Below are positions 45,121 through 53,464 of a stretch of DNA of 58,862 nt, piece by piece. This stretch comes from Agrobacterium salinitolerans (GTDB taxonomy: Bacteria; Pseudomonadota; Alphaproteobacteria; Rhizobiales; Rhizobiaceae). The notes under the pieces are model-generated. The model saw only the letters and a list, made by a program, of their open reading frames with translations, did no database searches and was not told where the DNA came from. The position numbers and the translations under genes are program-made. Numbering within the stretch: the stretch's first letter is position 1; the number at the start of each line of letters is the position of its first letter. Where the stretch lies: assembly GCF_002008225.1 (NCBI RefSeq), contig NZ_MRDH01000010.1, forward strand, positions 1-58,862. The letters are read 5' to 3'.

Positions 45121-46552
45121 ACCGGCCCGCATGGAAAGACTGTCCAAGCTGCCGGTCTTCTGGGGGCTTGAGGGCAAGCGTGTGGTTCTGGCGGGCGGAT
45201 CGGACGCGGCCGCCTGGAAGGCAGAACTGCTGCTTGCCTGCGGGGCGGAATTGCATCTTTATTGCGAGGCAAGCGAGCTTTCGGAAAGCTTTGCAGCGCT
45301 TGTCGCGAAAAGCCAGATGCTGATGTGGGATGACCGTCCGTGGGGTCCGGATATCTTCGAGGGCGCGGAACTGGCGCTGGCCGATTGCGAAACCGATGCG
45401 GAAGCCAAAAGATTTTACCATGCCGCGCGCGCGGCCGGCGTGCCCGTCAATGTCATCGACAAGCCGGAATTCTGCCAGTTCCAGTTCGGCTCCATCGTCA
45501 ATCGCTCGCCGGTGGTGGTGTCGATCTCCACCGATGGTGCCGCGCCCATTCTGGCACAGGCCATCCGCCGGCGCATCGAGACATTGCTGCCGCTTTCGCT
45601 GAAGGACTGGGGCGCGCTCGCCCAGACAATCCGCGAGCGCGTCAATCTGCGGCTCGCTCCCGGCGCGTCGCGGCGTTCTTTCTGGGAAAAATTCGTCGAT
45701 CGGGCCTTCACCGAAAGGCTGGATGAGGGCAGCGAGGAAAGGCTGCTTGCGGATATCGGAATGCAGGCTGCGCGGGCAGGAATGGGGCGCGGCCTTGTGA
45801 CGCTTGTGGGCGCCGGACCGGGCGATGCCGAACTGCTGACGCTGAAAGCGGTGCGCGCTTTGCAGGCGGCCGATGTCATCCTGTTCGACGATCTCGTTTC
45901 AGCCGAGGTGCTTGAACTGGCGCGACGGGAGGCGAAGCGCATGCTGGTCGGCAAGCGCGGCGGTCGGGAAAGTTGCCGGCAGGAAGACATCAACGACATG
46001 ATGATCCGCCTCGCCAAGGCCGGCAAACGGGTGGTGCGGTTGAAATCCGGCGATCCGATGATTTTCGGGCGCGCCGGCGAGGAGATCGCCGCGCTGGAAG
46101 CCGAAAATATCCCGGTCGAGATTGTGCCCGGCATCACTGCCGCAAGTGCCATGGCCTCGCGTCTGGGTGTTTCCCTGACCCATCGCGACCATGCCCAGTC
46201 GGTACGCTTCATCACCGGCCATTCCAGGCAGGGCAAGCTGCCGGAGAATATCGACTGGCAATCCCTGTCAAACCCTTCCGTGACCACGGTTTTTTACATG
46301 GGCGGGCGAACCGCAGCCAGCATAGAGGCCTGCCTGCTCGCTCACGGCATGCCCGCTTCAACGCCCGTTGCGGTCATGATTTCCGTCAGCCGGGCGAATG
46401 AGCAGCGCTGGTGCGGCCCCCTGATGGAACTCGGTGCCGCCGTCAAGAGACTGGGCGTGAACGAACCTGTGCTGATCGGTATCGGCGATGTATTTGCTGT
46501 CGCCTCCTCGGCGATGTCCCGCTCCAACCTGTTGATTGAGAAAGTCGGCTAA
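45092..46552 (+). CDS. cysG: Sirohaem synthase CysG
   Basis: 486-residue bifunctional protein. The N-terminal precorrin-2 dehydrogenase/ferrochelatase domain covers about 15-215 (VVLAGGSDAAAWKAELLLACGA). The C-terminal uroporphyrinogen-III methyltransferase domain is about 230-475 (LVTLVGAGPGDAELLTLKAVRAL, VRLKSGDPMIFGRAGEE, VPGITAASAMASRLGVSLTHRD). It makes sirohaem for NirB. ATG 45092 has GGGGG 7 nt upstream and overlaps the end of nasA. Last gene of the nas operon. Confidence 0.95.
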   Translation: MDALRPQRNEPARMERLSKLPVFWGLEGKRVVLAGGSDAAAWKAELLLACGAELHLYCEASELSESFAALVAKSQMLMWDDRPWGPDIFEGAELALADCETDAEAKRFYHAARAAGVPVNVIDKPEFCQFQFGSIVNRSPVVVSISTDGAAPILAQAIRRRIETLLPLSLKDWGALAQTIRERVNLRLAPGASRRSFWEKFVDRAFTERLDEGSEERLLADIGMQAARAGMGRGLVTLVGAGPGDAELLTLKAVRALQAADVILFDDLVSAEVLELARREAKRMLVGKRGGRESCRQEDINDMMIRLAKAGKRVVRLKSGDPMIFGRAGEEIAALEAENIPVEIVPGITAASAMASRLGVSLTHRDHAQSVRFITGHSRQGKLPENIDWQSLSNPSVTTVFYMGGRTAASIEACLLAHGMPASTPVAVMISVSRANEQRWCGPLMELGAAVKRLGVNEPVLIGIGDVFAVASSAMSRSNLLIEKVG

Positions 46553-46641
46553 ATAATATCGTCAAGTGGCTTCAAGCCCTGCCTGCGGAACCGCATTTCG
46601 CTGTTTTGATACCGCCACTATCGCTACTGTGGAACGGTCCC

Positions 46642-46680
46642 TTGACATTGGTTTTCCCTTCGCTCTTCAATAAAACGAAA
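46642..46680 (+). promoter_or_regulatory. glpR promoter region
   Basis: TTGACA at 46642-46647 lies 58 bp before glpR, with no clear -10. AAAACGAAA at 46672-46680 is the reverse complement of the TTTCGTTTT unit also found before glpD, a candidate GlpR half-site. Confidence 0.5.
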
Positions 46681-46705
46681 AAATTGAAAGAGGAGGGAGG
46701 GTGAA

Positions 46706-47479
46706 ATGCTGCTCACACCGCGTCAGGAGGAAATCGTTGCGCTGGCGAAGGCCAATGGGCGGGTGCTGGTCGATGAGCTGGCGGCGCGGTTTTCGGTGAC
46801 ACCCCAGACGATCCGCAAGGACTTGAACGATCTCTGCGATACGCGGGTTCTGACCCGCATCCATGGCGGCGCGCTTTTTCCAAGCGGCAACGAAAACGTC
46901 AAATACGAGGCGCGTCGGGCGATAGCCTCTTCCGAAAAGCAGGCGATCGGTGCCGCCGCTGCCGCCCTCATCCCCAACAACTCGTCACTTTTCATCAATA
47001 TCGGCACGACGACCGAAGCCGTGGGCGAAGCGCTGGCGGATCATCACGAGTTGATGGTCATTACCAACAACATCAATGTTGCCAACAGGTTGAGGGTCTT
47101 CCCCGGTATCGAGGTGGTGATTGCCGGTGGTGTCGTGCGCGGTTCCGATGGCGGTATCGTCGGCGAGGCGGCGGTGGATTTCATTCGCCAGTTCAAGGTG
47201 GATTTCGCCGTCATCGGCGTTTCGGCCATCGATGAGGACGGCGCCTTGCTGGATTTTGACTTTCGTGAGGTGAAGGTCGCGCAGGCAATCATCTCCAACG
47301 CGCGCCATGTCATTCTCGTGTCGGATTCGCTCAAATTCGAGCGCACGGCTCCGGTTCGTATCGGCCATCTTTCCCAGGTGCATACTTTCATCACCGATCA
47401 TTGTCCGGTGGATTCGATCCGGTCCATCTGCGCCGATCATGACGTCCGGTTGGTCGAAACCGAGATGCGCGAGTCCTGA
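46706..47479 (+). CDS. glpR: DeoR-family glycerol regulon repressor GlpR
   Basis: 257 residues: DeoR helix-turn-helix at about 3-56 (TPRQEEIVALAKANGRVLVDELAARFSVTPQTIRKDLNDL) and the DeoRC sensor domain (NNSSLFINIGTTTEAVGEAL, DFREVKVAQAII). GlpR binds glycerol-3-phosphate and leaves its operators. AGGAGGGAGGG precedes the ATG. It lies directly upstream of glpD in the same direction, as in other rhizobial glycerol loci. Confidence 0.93.
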   Translation: MLLTPRQEEIVALAKANGRVLVDELAARFSVTPQTIRKDLNDLCDTRVLTRIHGGALFPSGNENVKYEARRAIASSEKQAIGAAAAALIPNNSSLFINIGTTTEAVGEALADHHELMVITNNINVANRLRVFPGIEVVIAGGVVRGSDGGIVGEAAVDFIRQFKVDFAVIGVSAIDEDGALLDFDFREVKVAQAIISNARHVILVSDSLKFERTAPVRIGHLSQVHTFITDHCPVDSIRSICADHDVRLVETEMRES

Positions 47480-47496
47480 TCGGGACAATCTATCAA

Positions 47497-47531
47497 TTTC
47501 GTTTGACATTCGTTTTGTCTTCGAATTAGAT
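47497..47531 (+). promoter_or_regulatory. glpD promoter with GlpR-type repeats
   Basis: TTGACA (47503-47508), 17 nt, TTAGAT (47526-47531). The sequence 47497-47516 contains TTTCGTTTG and TTCGTTTTG in tandem, straddling the -35. Tandem TTTCGTTT units are a plausible alphaproteobacterial GlpR operator. Confidence 0.65.
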
Positions 47532-47587
47532 GTTCGTGCTTTCAATATGTCGATGGGGAGAGCGTCGATGAAAGCGCGGGAGGATTC

Positions 47588-49111
47588 ATGTCTGACGAGG
47601 CAATTCACGATATTTTCGTGATCGGCGGCGGTATCAATGGCTGCGGCATCGCGCGTGATGCCGTTGGCAGAGGTTATTCCGTCGCACTTGCGGAAATGAA
47701 TGATTTTGCCTCCGGCACGTCTTCCGCCGCTACCAAGCTCATACATGGCGGTTTGCGTTATCTCGAACATTACGAGTTTCGTCTCGTGCGCGAAGCGCTG
47801 ATGGAACGTGAGGTGCTGTGGGCTATGGCGCCGCACATCATCTGGCCCATGCGCTTCGTACTGCCGTTCCAGAAGGGCGGGGTGCGCCCGGCCTGGCTCG
47901 TGCGTCTCGGGCTATTTCTGTACGACCATCTCGGCGGCCGCAAGCTTCTGCCTGCGACCCGCTCGCTCGATCTGCGCCGCGATCCCGCCGGGAAACCTTT
48001 GAAACCGATTTTTGCCCGCGCCTTCGAATATTCGGATGGCTGGGTGGACGATGCCCGCCTGGTGGTGCTGAATGCCCGCGACGCTGCCAATCGCGGCGCG
48101 CTTATCCTCAACCGCACGCAGGTGGTTTCAGCCCGGCGCGAAGGCGCCTTCTGGCGAGTCGAAACGAAAAATGCGGCCGGAGAGGCCAAGACCTACCGGG
48201 CGCGCATGCTGGTGAATGCCGCGGGTCCCTGGGTGGACAAGGTGTTGTCCTCGGCATTCGGCAAAAACAATGTCCATAATGTCCGCCTGGTGCAGGGCAG
48301 CCACATCATCGTGCGCAAGAAATTTTCCGATCCGCGTGCGTATTTTTTCCAGAATCCGGATGGCCGCATCATCTTCGCCATTCCCTATGAGCAGGATTTC
48401 ACCCTGATCGGGACGACGGATCGCGACTATACCGCCGATCCCCGGGCTGTTAAGATCAGCGATGAGGAAACCAGCTATCTCTGCAATGCCGCGAGTGAAT
48501 ATTTCGCTGAACCGGTAAAGCCCGCGGATATCGTCTGGACCTATTCCGGCGTGCGGCCGCTTTTCGATGACGGCGCATCGAAGGCACAGGAAGCGACCCG
48601 CGATTATGTGCTGAAAACCGAAGGGGCGGAGGGCGAAGCGCCGCTCCTTAATATATTCGGCGGCAAGCTTACCACCTATAGGCGGCTTGCCGAACATGCT
48701 CTTGAAAAAATTGGCGATGCGCTGGGTGAAAAGGGTGCGCCATGGACGGCGGGTTCGCATCTGCCGGGCGGAAACTTCGGTGCCGAAGCCTATGCAGAAG
48801 AGGTCAAGGCCTTACGGTCGCGCTATCCCTTCCTCGATGAGCGTCATGCCGGGCGGCTCGTTCGTTGTTATGGAACGGATGCGATGGCGATAATCGGCTC
48901 CGCTACGGATACGACGGCGTTGGGACGGCATTTCGGCGGCACACTTTACGAAGTGGAGGTTCGCTGGCTGATGGCGCGGGAATGGGCGCTGACGGCCGAG
49001 GATATTCTGTGGCGCCGCACCAAGCAGGGCCTCTTTTTTACCCCGGAAGAGGTGCGTGCGCTGGAGGATTATGTCGAAGACATTGCAGGTGGGCGCTTAA
49101 GGGCAATCTGA
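47588..49111 (+). CDS. glpD: Glycerol-3-phosphate dehydrogenase (aerobic)
   Basis: 507-residue FAD-dependent enzyme of the GlpD family. FAD-binding GGGINGCGIARDA near 12-24, then ASGTSSAATKLIHGGLRYLE, FAIPYEQDFTLIGTTD and the C-terminal GlpD domain. It oxidises sn-glycerol 3-phosphate to dihydroxyacetone phosphate at the inner membrane and passes electrons to quinone. It takes the product of GlpK. An AGGA site precedes the ATG. It starts the glpD-glpSTPQUV-glpK series. Confidence 0.96.
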   Translation: MSDEAIHDIFVIGGGINGCGIARDAVGRGYSVALAEMNDFASGTSSAATKLIHGGLRYLEHYEFRLVREALMEREVLWAMAPHIIWPMRFVLPFQKGGVRPAWLVRLGLFLYDHLGGRKLLPATRSLDLRRDPAGKPLKPIFARAFEYSDGWVDDARLVVLNARDAANRGALILNRTQVVSARREGAFWRVETKNAAGEAKTYRARMLVNAAGPWVDKVLSSAFGKNNVHNVRLVQGSHIIVRKKFSDPRAYFFQNPDGRIIFAIPYEQDFTLIGTTDRDYTADPRAVKISDEETSYLCNAASEYFAEPVKPADIVWTYSGVRPLFDDGASKAQEATRDYVLKTEGAEGEAPLLNIFGGKLTTYRRLAEHALEKIGDALGEKGAPWTAGSHLPGGNFGAEAYAEEVKALRSRYPFLDERHAGRLVRCYGTDAMAIIGSATDTTALGRHFGGTLYEVEVRWLMAREWALTAEDILWRRTKQGLFFTPEEVRALEDYVEDIAGGRLRAI

Positions 49112-49147
49112 CGATCCGGATAAAAGCGGAGGAGGCTTTGGATCACC

Positions 49148-50218
49148 ATGCTTGAATTGCGAAACGTCTCGAAGATGGTTGGCGGTGAATATCATATTCA
49201 CCCGACCGATCTGACGTTGCAGCGCGGAAGCCTGAACGTCCTGCTTGGACCGACACTTTCGGGCAAGACGACGCTGATGCGGCTGATGGCCGGGCTGGAC
49301 AAGCCGAGCGCCGGCTCGATCTTTTTCAATGGCGAAGACGTAACGGGTTTTCCGGTGCAGAAGCGCAACGTCGCCATGGTCTATCAGCAGTTCATCAACT
49401 ATCCGGCGCTCAGCGTTTATGAAAACATCGCCTCGCCCATGCGCGTTGCCGGCAAGGACCAGGCGACCATCGACAGGGAAGTGAGGAAAGCCGCCGAGCT
49501 TTTGAAGCTGACGCCCTATCTAGACCGTACGCCGCTCAATCTTTCCGGCGGCCAGCAGCAGCGCACAGCACTCGCCCGCGCCATCGTCAAAAACGCCAAT
49601 CTGGTGCTGCTTGATGAGCCGCTGGCCAATCTCGATTACAAGCTGCGCGAAGAGCTGCGCGAGGAGCTGCCGCGCATCTTCGCCGAATCCGGCGCCATTT
49701 TCGTTTATGCCACCACCGAACCTTCCGAGGCGCTGCTTTTGGGCGGCAATACCGCAACGCTCAACGAGGGCAGGGTAACGCAGTTCAGCCACACCATCGA
49801 GGTTTACCGGCGCCCGGTGGATATCGTCACCGCCGAAATTTTTGCGGACCCGCCGCTCAATACCATCGAGGTCGTCAAGGCGGGCGGCGCATTCACCCGT
49901 GCCGACCAGGCGGTAATTGCGGTGCCCGCGCATCTTGCCGCCGTGCCGGATGGACCTTTGACCATCGCTTTCCAGCCGCATCATCTTTTCCCGCAAGCGA
50001 AGGGCGAGGCCCGCCAGTCGATCCGGGCGCGAACGCTGATTTCGGAAATCGCCGGATCGGAAAGCTTCGTGCATGTAGAATTTTCGGGCCGGCGCTGGGT
50101 CATGCTGGCGCATGGCATTCACGACATCGAGCCGGACAGGGACATAGAACTGTTTCTCGATACAAAACACCTGATGGCCTTTGACGCGAATGGCCGCGCC
50201 ATCGGCAAAGCGGCTTGA
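49148..50218 (+). CDS. glpS: Glycerol ABC transporter ATPase GlpS (lacks H-loop histidine)
   Basis: 356-residue MalK/UgpC-type ABC ATPase with a C-terminal TOBE-like part. Walker A GPTLSGKT (34-41), signature LSGGQ (132-136), Walker B LLDEP (154-158). The switch histidine of the H-loop is replaced: FVYATTEPSEAL has Thr190 where THD is expected. It should pair with GlpT (12-bp gap), which has the opposite defect. Assigned as GlpS by gene order of the Rhizobium leguminosarum glycerol transporter glpSTPQUV. Confidence 0.92.
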   Translation: MLELRNVSKMVGGEYHIHPTDLTLQRGSLNVLLGPTLSGKTTLMRLMAGLDKPSAGSIFFNGEDVTGFPVQKRNVAMVYQQFINYPALSVYENIASPMRVAGKDQATIDREVRKAAELLKLTPYLDRTPLNLSGGQQQRTALARAIVKNANLVLLDEPLANLDYKLREELREELPRIFAESGAIFVYATTEPSEALLLGGNTATLNEGRVTQFSHTIEVYRRPVDIVTAEIFADPPLNTIEVVKAGGAFTRADQAVIAVPAHLAAVPDGPLTIAFQPHHLFPQAKGEARQSIRARTLISEIAGSESFVHVEFSGRRWVMLAHGIHDIEPDRDIELFLDTKHLMAFDANGRAIGKAA

Positions 50219-50230
50219 GGGAGATCGATC

Positions 50231-51301
50231 ATGGCACGCATCACGCTCGATCACATCCGCCACGCTTATAACGCAAAGGCGCAGGCTGCCGGCGACTATG
50301 CGCTGAAGGAAGTCCACCACGAATGGGAGGACGGCGGGGCCTACGCGCTGCTGGGGCCTTCCGGCTGCGGCAAGACCACGCTGCTCAACATCATTTCCGG
50401 GCTGCTGCGCCCCTCCGAAGGCCGCATCGCTTTTGACGGAACCGACGTGACGGATTTCGCCACGGAAGACCGCAATATTGCGCAGGTGTTCCAGTTCCCG
50501 GTCGTTTACGACACGATGACGGTCTACGACAATCTGGCCTTTCCGCTGCGCAACCGGCATGTGCCGGAAGCCGAAGTCGACCGCCGGGTGCGGGAAATCC
50601 TGGAAATGACCGATCTTTCCGGCATGGCCAAACGCCATGCGCGTGGTCTGACGGCGGATCAGAAACAGAAGATTTCGCTGGCGCGCGGGCTGGTGCGGTC
50701 CGATGTCAACGCGATCCTCTTCGATGAGCCGTTGACGGTCATCGATCCGCACATGAAATGGGTGTTGCGCTCGCAGCTGAAGCGGTTGCACCGGCAATCC
50801 GGTTTCACCATGGTCTATGTGACCCACGACCAGACCGAAGCGCTGACCTTCGCCGACAAGGTTGTGGTCATGTATGACGGGCAGATCGTCCAGATCGGCA
50901 CGCCGGCTGAGCTCTTCGAGCGGCCGGGCCATACATTCGTCGGTTATTTCATCGGCTCGCCCGGCATGAACGTGCTGCCCGCCAGTATCGCCGGCGCGAC
51001 CGCAATGGTCGGCGGCCTCGACGTACCGCTCGCCGGTGCGCCAAAGGTTGAGGGAGCGCAACGCATCGAGATCGGCATCCGTCCAGAATTTGTCCGGCTG
51101 GAACGGGGCGGCATGCCCATCATTGTCGACAAGGTCGAGGATATCGGCCGGCAGAAGATCGTGCGCGCCCGGTTTGCCGGACAAAAGCTTGCGATTGTCG
51201 TTGCCGAAGACGAGGAAATCCCGGCTGAAGCGGGCGTTCGCTTCGATCCGGCCGCCATTGGCGTCTTCGCCGATTCCTGGCGTGTAAAGATGGGGGCCTG
51301 A
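50231..51301 (+). CDS. glpT: Glycerol ABC transporter ATPase GlpT (degenerate signature motif)
   Basis: 356-residue ABC ATPase. Walker A GPSGCGKT (42-49), Walker B LFDEP (163-167) and H-loop His199 in YVTHDQTEAL are normal, but the signature LSGGQ is changed to LTADQ (140-144). With GlpS it would form a heterodimer with one complete and one incomplete ATP site. It should not be confused with the enterobacterial GlpT antiporter. It is followed 2 bp later by the permease gene glpP. Confidence 0.92.
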   Translation: MARITLDHIRHAYNAKAQAAGDYALKEVHHEWEDGGAYALLGPSGCGKTTLLNIISGLLRPSEGRIAFDGTDVTDFATEDRNIAQVFQFPVVYDTMTVYDNLAFPLRNRHVPEAEVDRRVREILEMTDLSGMAKRHARGLTADQKQKISLARGLVRSDVNAILFDEPLTVIDPHMKWVLRSQLKRLHRQSGFTMVYVTHDQTEALTFADKVVVMYDGQIVQIGTPAELFERPGHTFVGYFIGSPGMNVLPASIAGATAMVGGLDVPLAGAPKVEGAQRIEIGIRPEFVRLERGGMPIIVDKVEDIGRQKIVRARFAGQKLAIVVAEDEEIPAEAGVRFDPAAIGVFADSWRVKMGA

Positions 51302-51303
51302 CC

Positions 51304-52170
51304 ATGGAAAAGAGCTGGAACAACAAGGCATGGTTCATGGTGCTGCCGGTGCTGGTGCTGGTCGCCTTTTCCGCCGTCATTCCGCTGATGACCGTCGTGA
51401 ATTATTCGGTGCAGGACACGTTCGGCAATAACCAGTTCTTCTGGGCGGGAACGCAATGGTTCGAGGACATTCTCCGTTCCGCCCGTTTCTGGGATGCGCT
51501 GGGCCGCAACCTTTTGTTTTCCGGCATTATTCTGGCGATTGAAATTCCGCTCGGCATCTTCATCGCGCTCAAGATGCCGAAGTCTGGCATCGGCGTGCCC
51601 GTCTGCCTTGTCACCATGGCGCTGCCGCTGCTGGTGCCGTGGAATGTCGTCGGCACGATCTGGCAGGTTTTCGGCCGCAGCGATATCGGTCTGCTCGGCT
51701 ATTACGCCAATCAACTCGGGCTCGATTACAACTATGTCAACGATCCGGTCGATGCGTGGATCACCGTGGTCATCATGGATGTCTGGCACTGGACGAGCCT
51801 TGTCGTGCTTCTGTGTTACGCCAGTCTCGTCTCCATTCCGGACGCCTATTATCAGGCGGCAAGGATCGATGGCGCGTCGCGTTTTGCGGTCTTCCGGTAC
51901 ATCCAGCTGCCGAAGATGAAGCGGGTACTGCTGATCGCCTTCCTGCTTCGCTTCATGGACAGTTTCATGATCTATACCGAGCCTTTCGTCGTCACCGGCG
52001 GCGGCCCGGGCAATTCCACGACCTTCCTGTCGATAGATCTCGTTAAGGTTGCGCTCGGCCAGTTTGACCTCGGGCCGGCGGCAGCCATGTCGCTGATCTA
52101 CTTCCTCATCATCCTGCTGCTGTCTTGGGTGTTCTACACCGTCATGACCAGCCACGACGCGGAGACTTGA
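51304..52170 (+). CDS. glpP: Glycerol ABC transporter permease GlpP
   Basis: 288-residue sugar-type permease with six predicted membrane segments. The EAA-like loop is YYQAARIDGASRFAVFRYIQLPKMKRVLLIAFLLR. It pairs with GlpQ to form the membrane channel. It starts 2 bp after glpT. Confidence 0.92.
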   Translation: MEKSWNNKAWFMVLPVLVLVAFSAVIPLMTVVNYSVQDTFGNNQFFWAGTQWFEDILRSARFWDALGRNLLFSGIILAIEIPLGIFIALKMPKSGIGVPVCLVTMALPLLVPWNVVGTIWQVFGRSDIGLLGYYANQLGLDYNYVNDPVDAWITVVIMDVWHWTSLVVLLCYASLVSIPDAYYQAARIDGASRFAVFRYIQLPKMKRVLLIAFLLRFMDSFMIYTEPFVVTGGGPGNSTTFLSIDLVKVALGQFDLGPAAAMSLIYFLIILLLSWVFYTVMTSHDAET

Positions 52171-52173
52171 GAC

Positions 52174-53094
52174 ATGAGCGCCTCGAATGTCACCACAAGC
52201 GTGGAGCGCAACGGCATCGGCAGTTCGCCGGTGAGAGCGAATGCGACGGGGCGATCCGGACTTGCCGTCAATGCGCGGCGTCGCCGCCATGGGCCGTCGC
52301 GTTTTTCCTGGCTGGTCCCGACGATCTATATCCTGCTGCTGCTTGTTCCGATCTACTGGCTCGTCAATATGAGCTTCAAGACGAACACGGAAATCGTCTC
52401 GTCCATGACGCTTTATCCGCATGAGCCGACGTTGCAGAACTACCGGACGATCTTTACCGATTCGTCCTGGTATTCGGGTTACATCAACTCGATCATCTAT
52501 GTCGTGATGAACATGGTGATCTCGGTCGCGGCGGCGCTGCCGGCGGCCTATGCCTTCTCTCGTTACCGTTTTCTGGGCGACAAGCACCTGTTCTTCTGGC
52601 TTTTGACCAACCGCATGGCGCCGCCTGCCGTCTTCGCCCTGCCGTTCTTCCAGCTCTATTCCGCTTTCGGGCTGATCGATACGCATATAGCCGTGGCGCT
52701 GGCGCATTGCCTGTTCAACGTGCCGCTGGCGGTGTGGATTCTCGAAGGTTTCATGTCCGGCGTGCCGAAGGAAATCGACGAGACCGCCTATATTGACGGT
52801 TATTCCTTCCCGAAATTCTTCGTGAAGATTTTCATGCCGCTCATCGCTTCCGGCATTGGTGTCGCCTGCTTCTTCAGCTTCATGTTCTCGTGGGTCGAGC
52901 TTCTGATCGCCCGCACGCTGACGACGACGGACGCAAAACCGATCGCTGCGACCATGACGCGCACCGTTTCGGCCGCCGGTATGGACTGGGGCTTGCTTGC
53001 CGCCGCCGGCGTGCTGACGCTGATCCCCGGCGCGCTGGTGATCTGGTTCGTGCGCAATTATATCGCCAAGGGCTTTGCGCTCGGGAGGGTTTGA
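52174..53094 (+). CDS. glpQ: Glycerol ABC transporter permease GlpQ
   Basis: 306-residue MalG-type permease. A basic N-terminal tail of about 45 residues is followed by six membrane segments and the EAA loop EIDETAYIDGYSFPKFFVKIFMPL. Second permease of the glycerol importer, 3 bp after glpP. It is not the glycerophosphodiester phosphodiesterase also called GlpQ. Confidence 0.92.
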   Translation: MSASNVTTSVERNGIGSSPVRANATGRSGLAVNARRRRHGPSRFSWLVPTIYILLLLVPIYWLVNMSFKTNTEIVSSMTLYPHEPTLQNYRTIFTDSSWYSGYINSIIYVVMNMVISVAAALPAAYAFSRYRFLGDKHLFFWLLTNRMAPPAVFALPFFQLYSAFGLIDTHIAVALAHCLFNVPLAVWILEGFMSGVPKEIDETAYIDGYSFPKFFVKIFMPLIASGIGVACFFSFMFSWVELLIARTLTTTDAKPIAATMTRTVSAAGMDWGLLAAAGVLTLIPGALVIWFVRNYIAKGFALGRV

Positions 53095-53096
53095 CC

Positions 53097-53390
53097 ATGA
53101 TGAAGATGCCCGATTTTACCTGGATGGCGTGGACTTGGCAGACGGGTGCGTTTTTCGGCGCTATCGCCGTGCTGCTCGTCGGCATGTGGGTGTGGGAGCA
53201 ACTCTCGCCCGGCGGCAATCCCCGCTTCGGCCTGTTGCGCTTCGAGACCACGCGGGGCGACAGGTTGTTCATCTCGCTGCTCGGCAGCGCCTTCATTCAT
53301 CTCGCATGGCTCGGGCTGGTCGGCCCGAACCTGTGGTGGGCTCTCGCTCTATCCTTGGTCTACGCCATCGGCGTTTTCCGTTTTGTCTAG
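53097..53390 (+). CDS. glpU: Small membrane protein GlpU (DUF2160)
   Basis: 97 residues with two or three hydrophobic segments (about 12-32, 58-75, 78-95). It matches the small DUF2160-type protein encoded between permease and binding protein genes in rhizobial glycerol operons. The role is unknown; by position it may be an accessory part of the transporter. ATG 53097 is 2 bp after glpQ with GGGAGGG upstream; 53100 is also ATG. Confidence 0.85.
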   Translation: MMKMPDFTWMAWTWQTGAFFGAIAVLLVGMWVWEQLSPGGNPRFGLLRFETTRGDRLFISLLGSAFIHLAWLGLVGPNLWWALALSLVYAIGVFRFV

Positions 53391-53400
53391 AGCAGGAAAC

Positions 53401-53424
53401 GGTGCGGCGGAGGAAAACCGCACC
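53401..53424 (+). repeat. Intercistronic hairpin before glpV
   Basis: GGTGCGG (53401-53407) and CCGCACC (53418-53424) form a 7-bp stem, 40 bp before glpV. Placed where binding-protein mRNA is often stabilised. Confidence 0.55.
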
Positions 53425-53464
53425 CGTAGACTTCATGCAATCGCAAACCCTTGGGAGGACTGAT

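Noticed and set aside
42853..45177. 774-residue open frame opposite nasA
   Set aside because: It lies wholly antisense to a fully conserved nitrate reductase and shows no recognisable domain; such frames arise from the codon bias of high-GC genes.
49520..51331. 603-residue open frame opposite glpS-glpT
   Set aside because: It spans two real genes on the other strand and has no family features.
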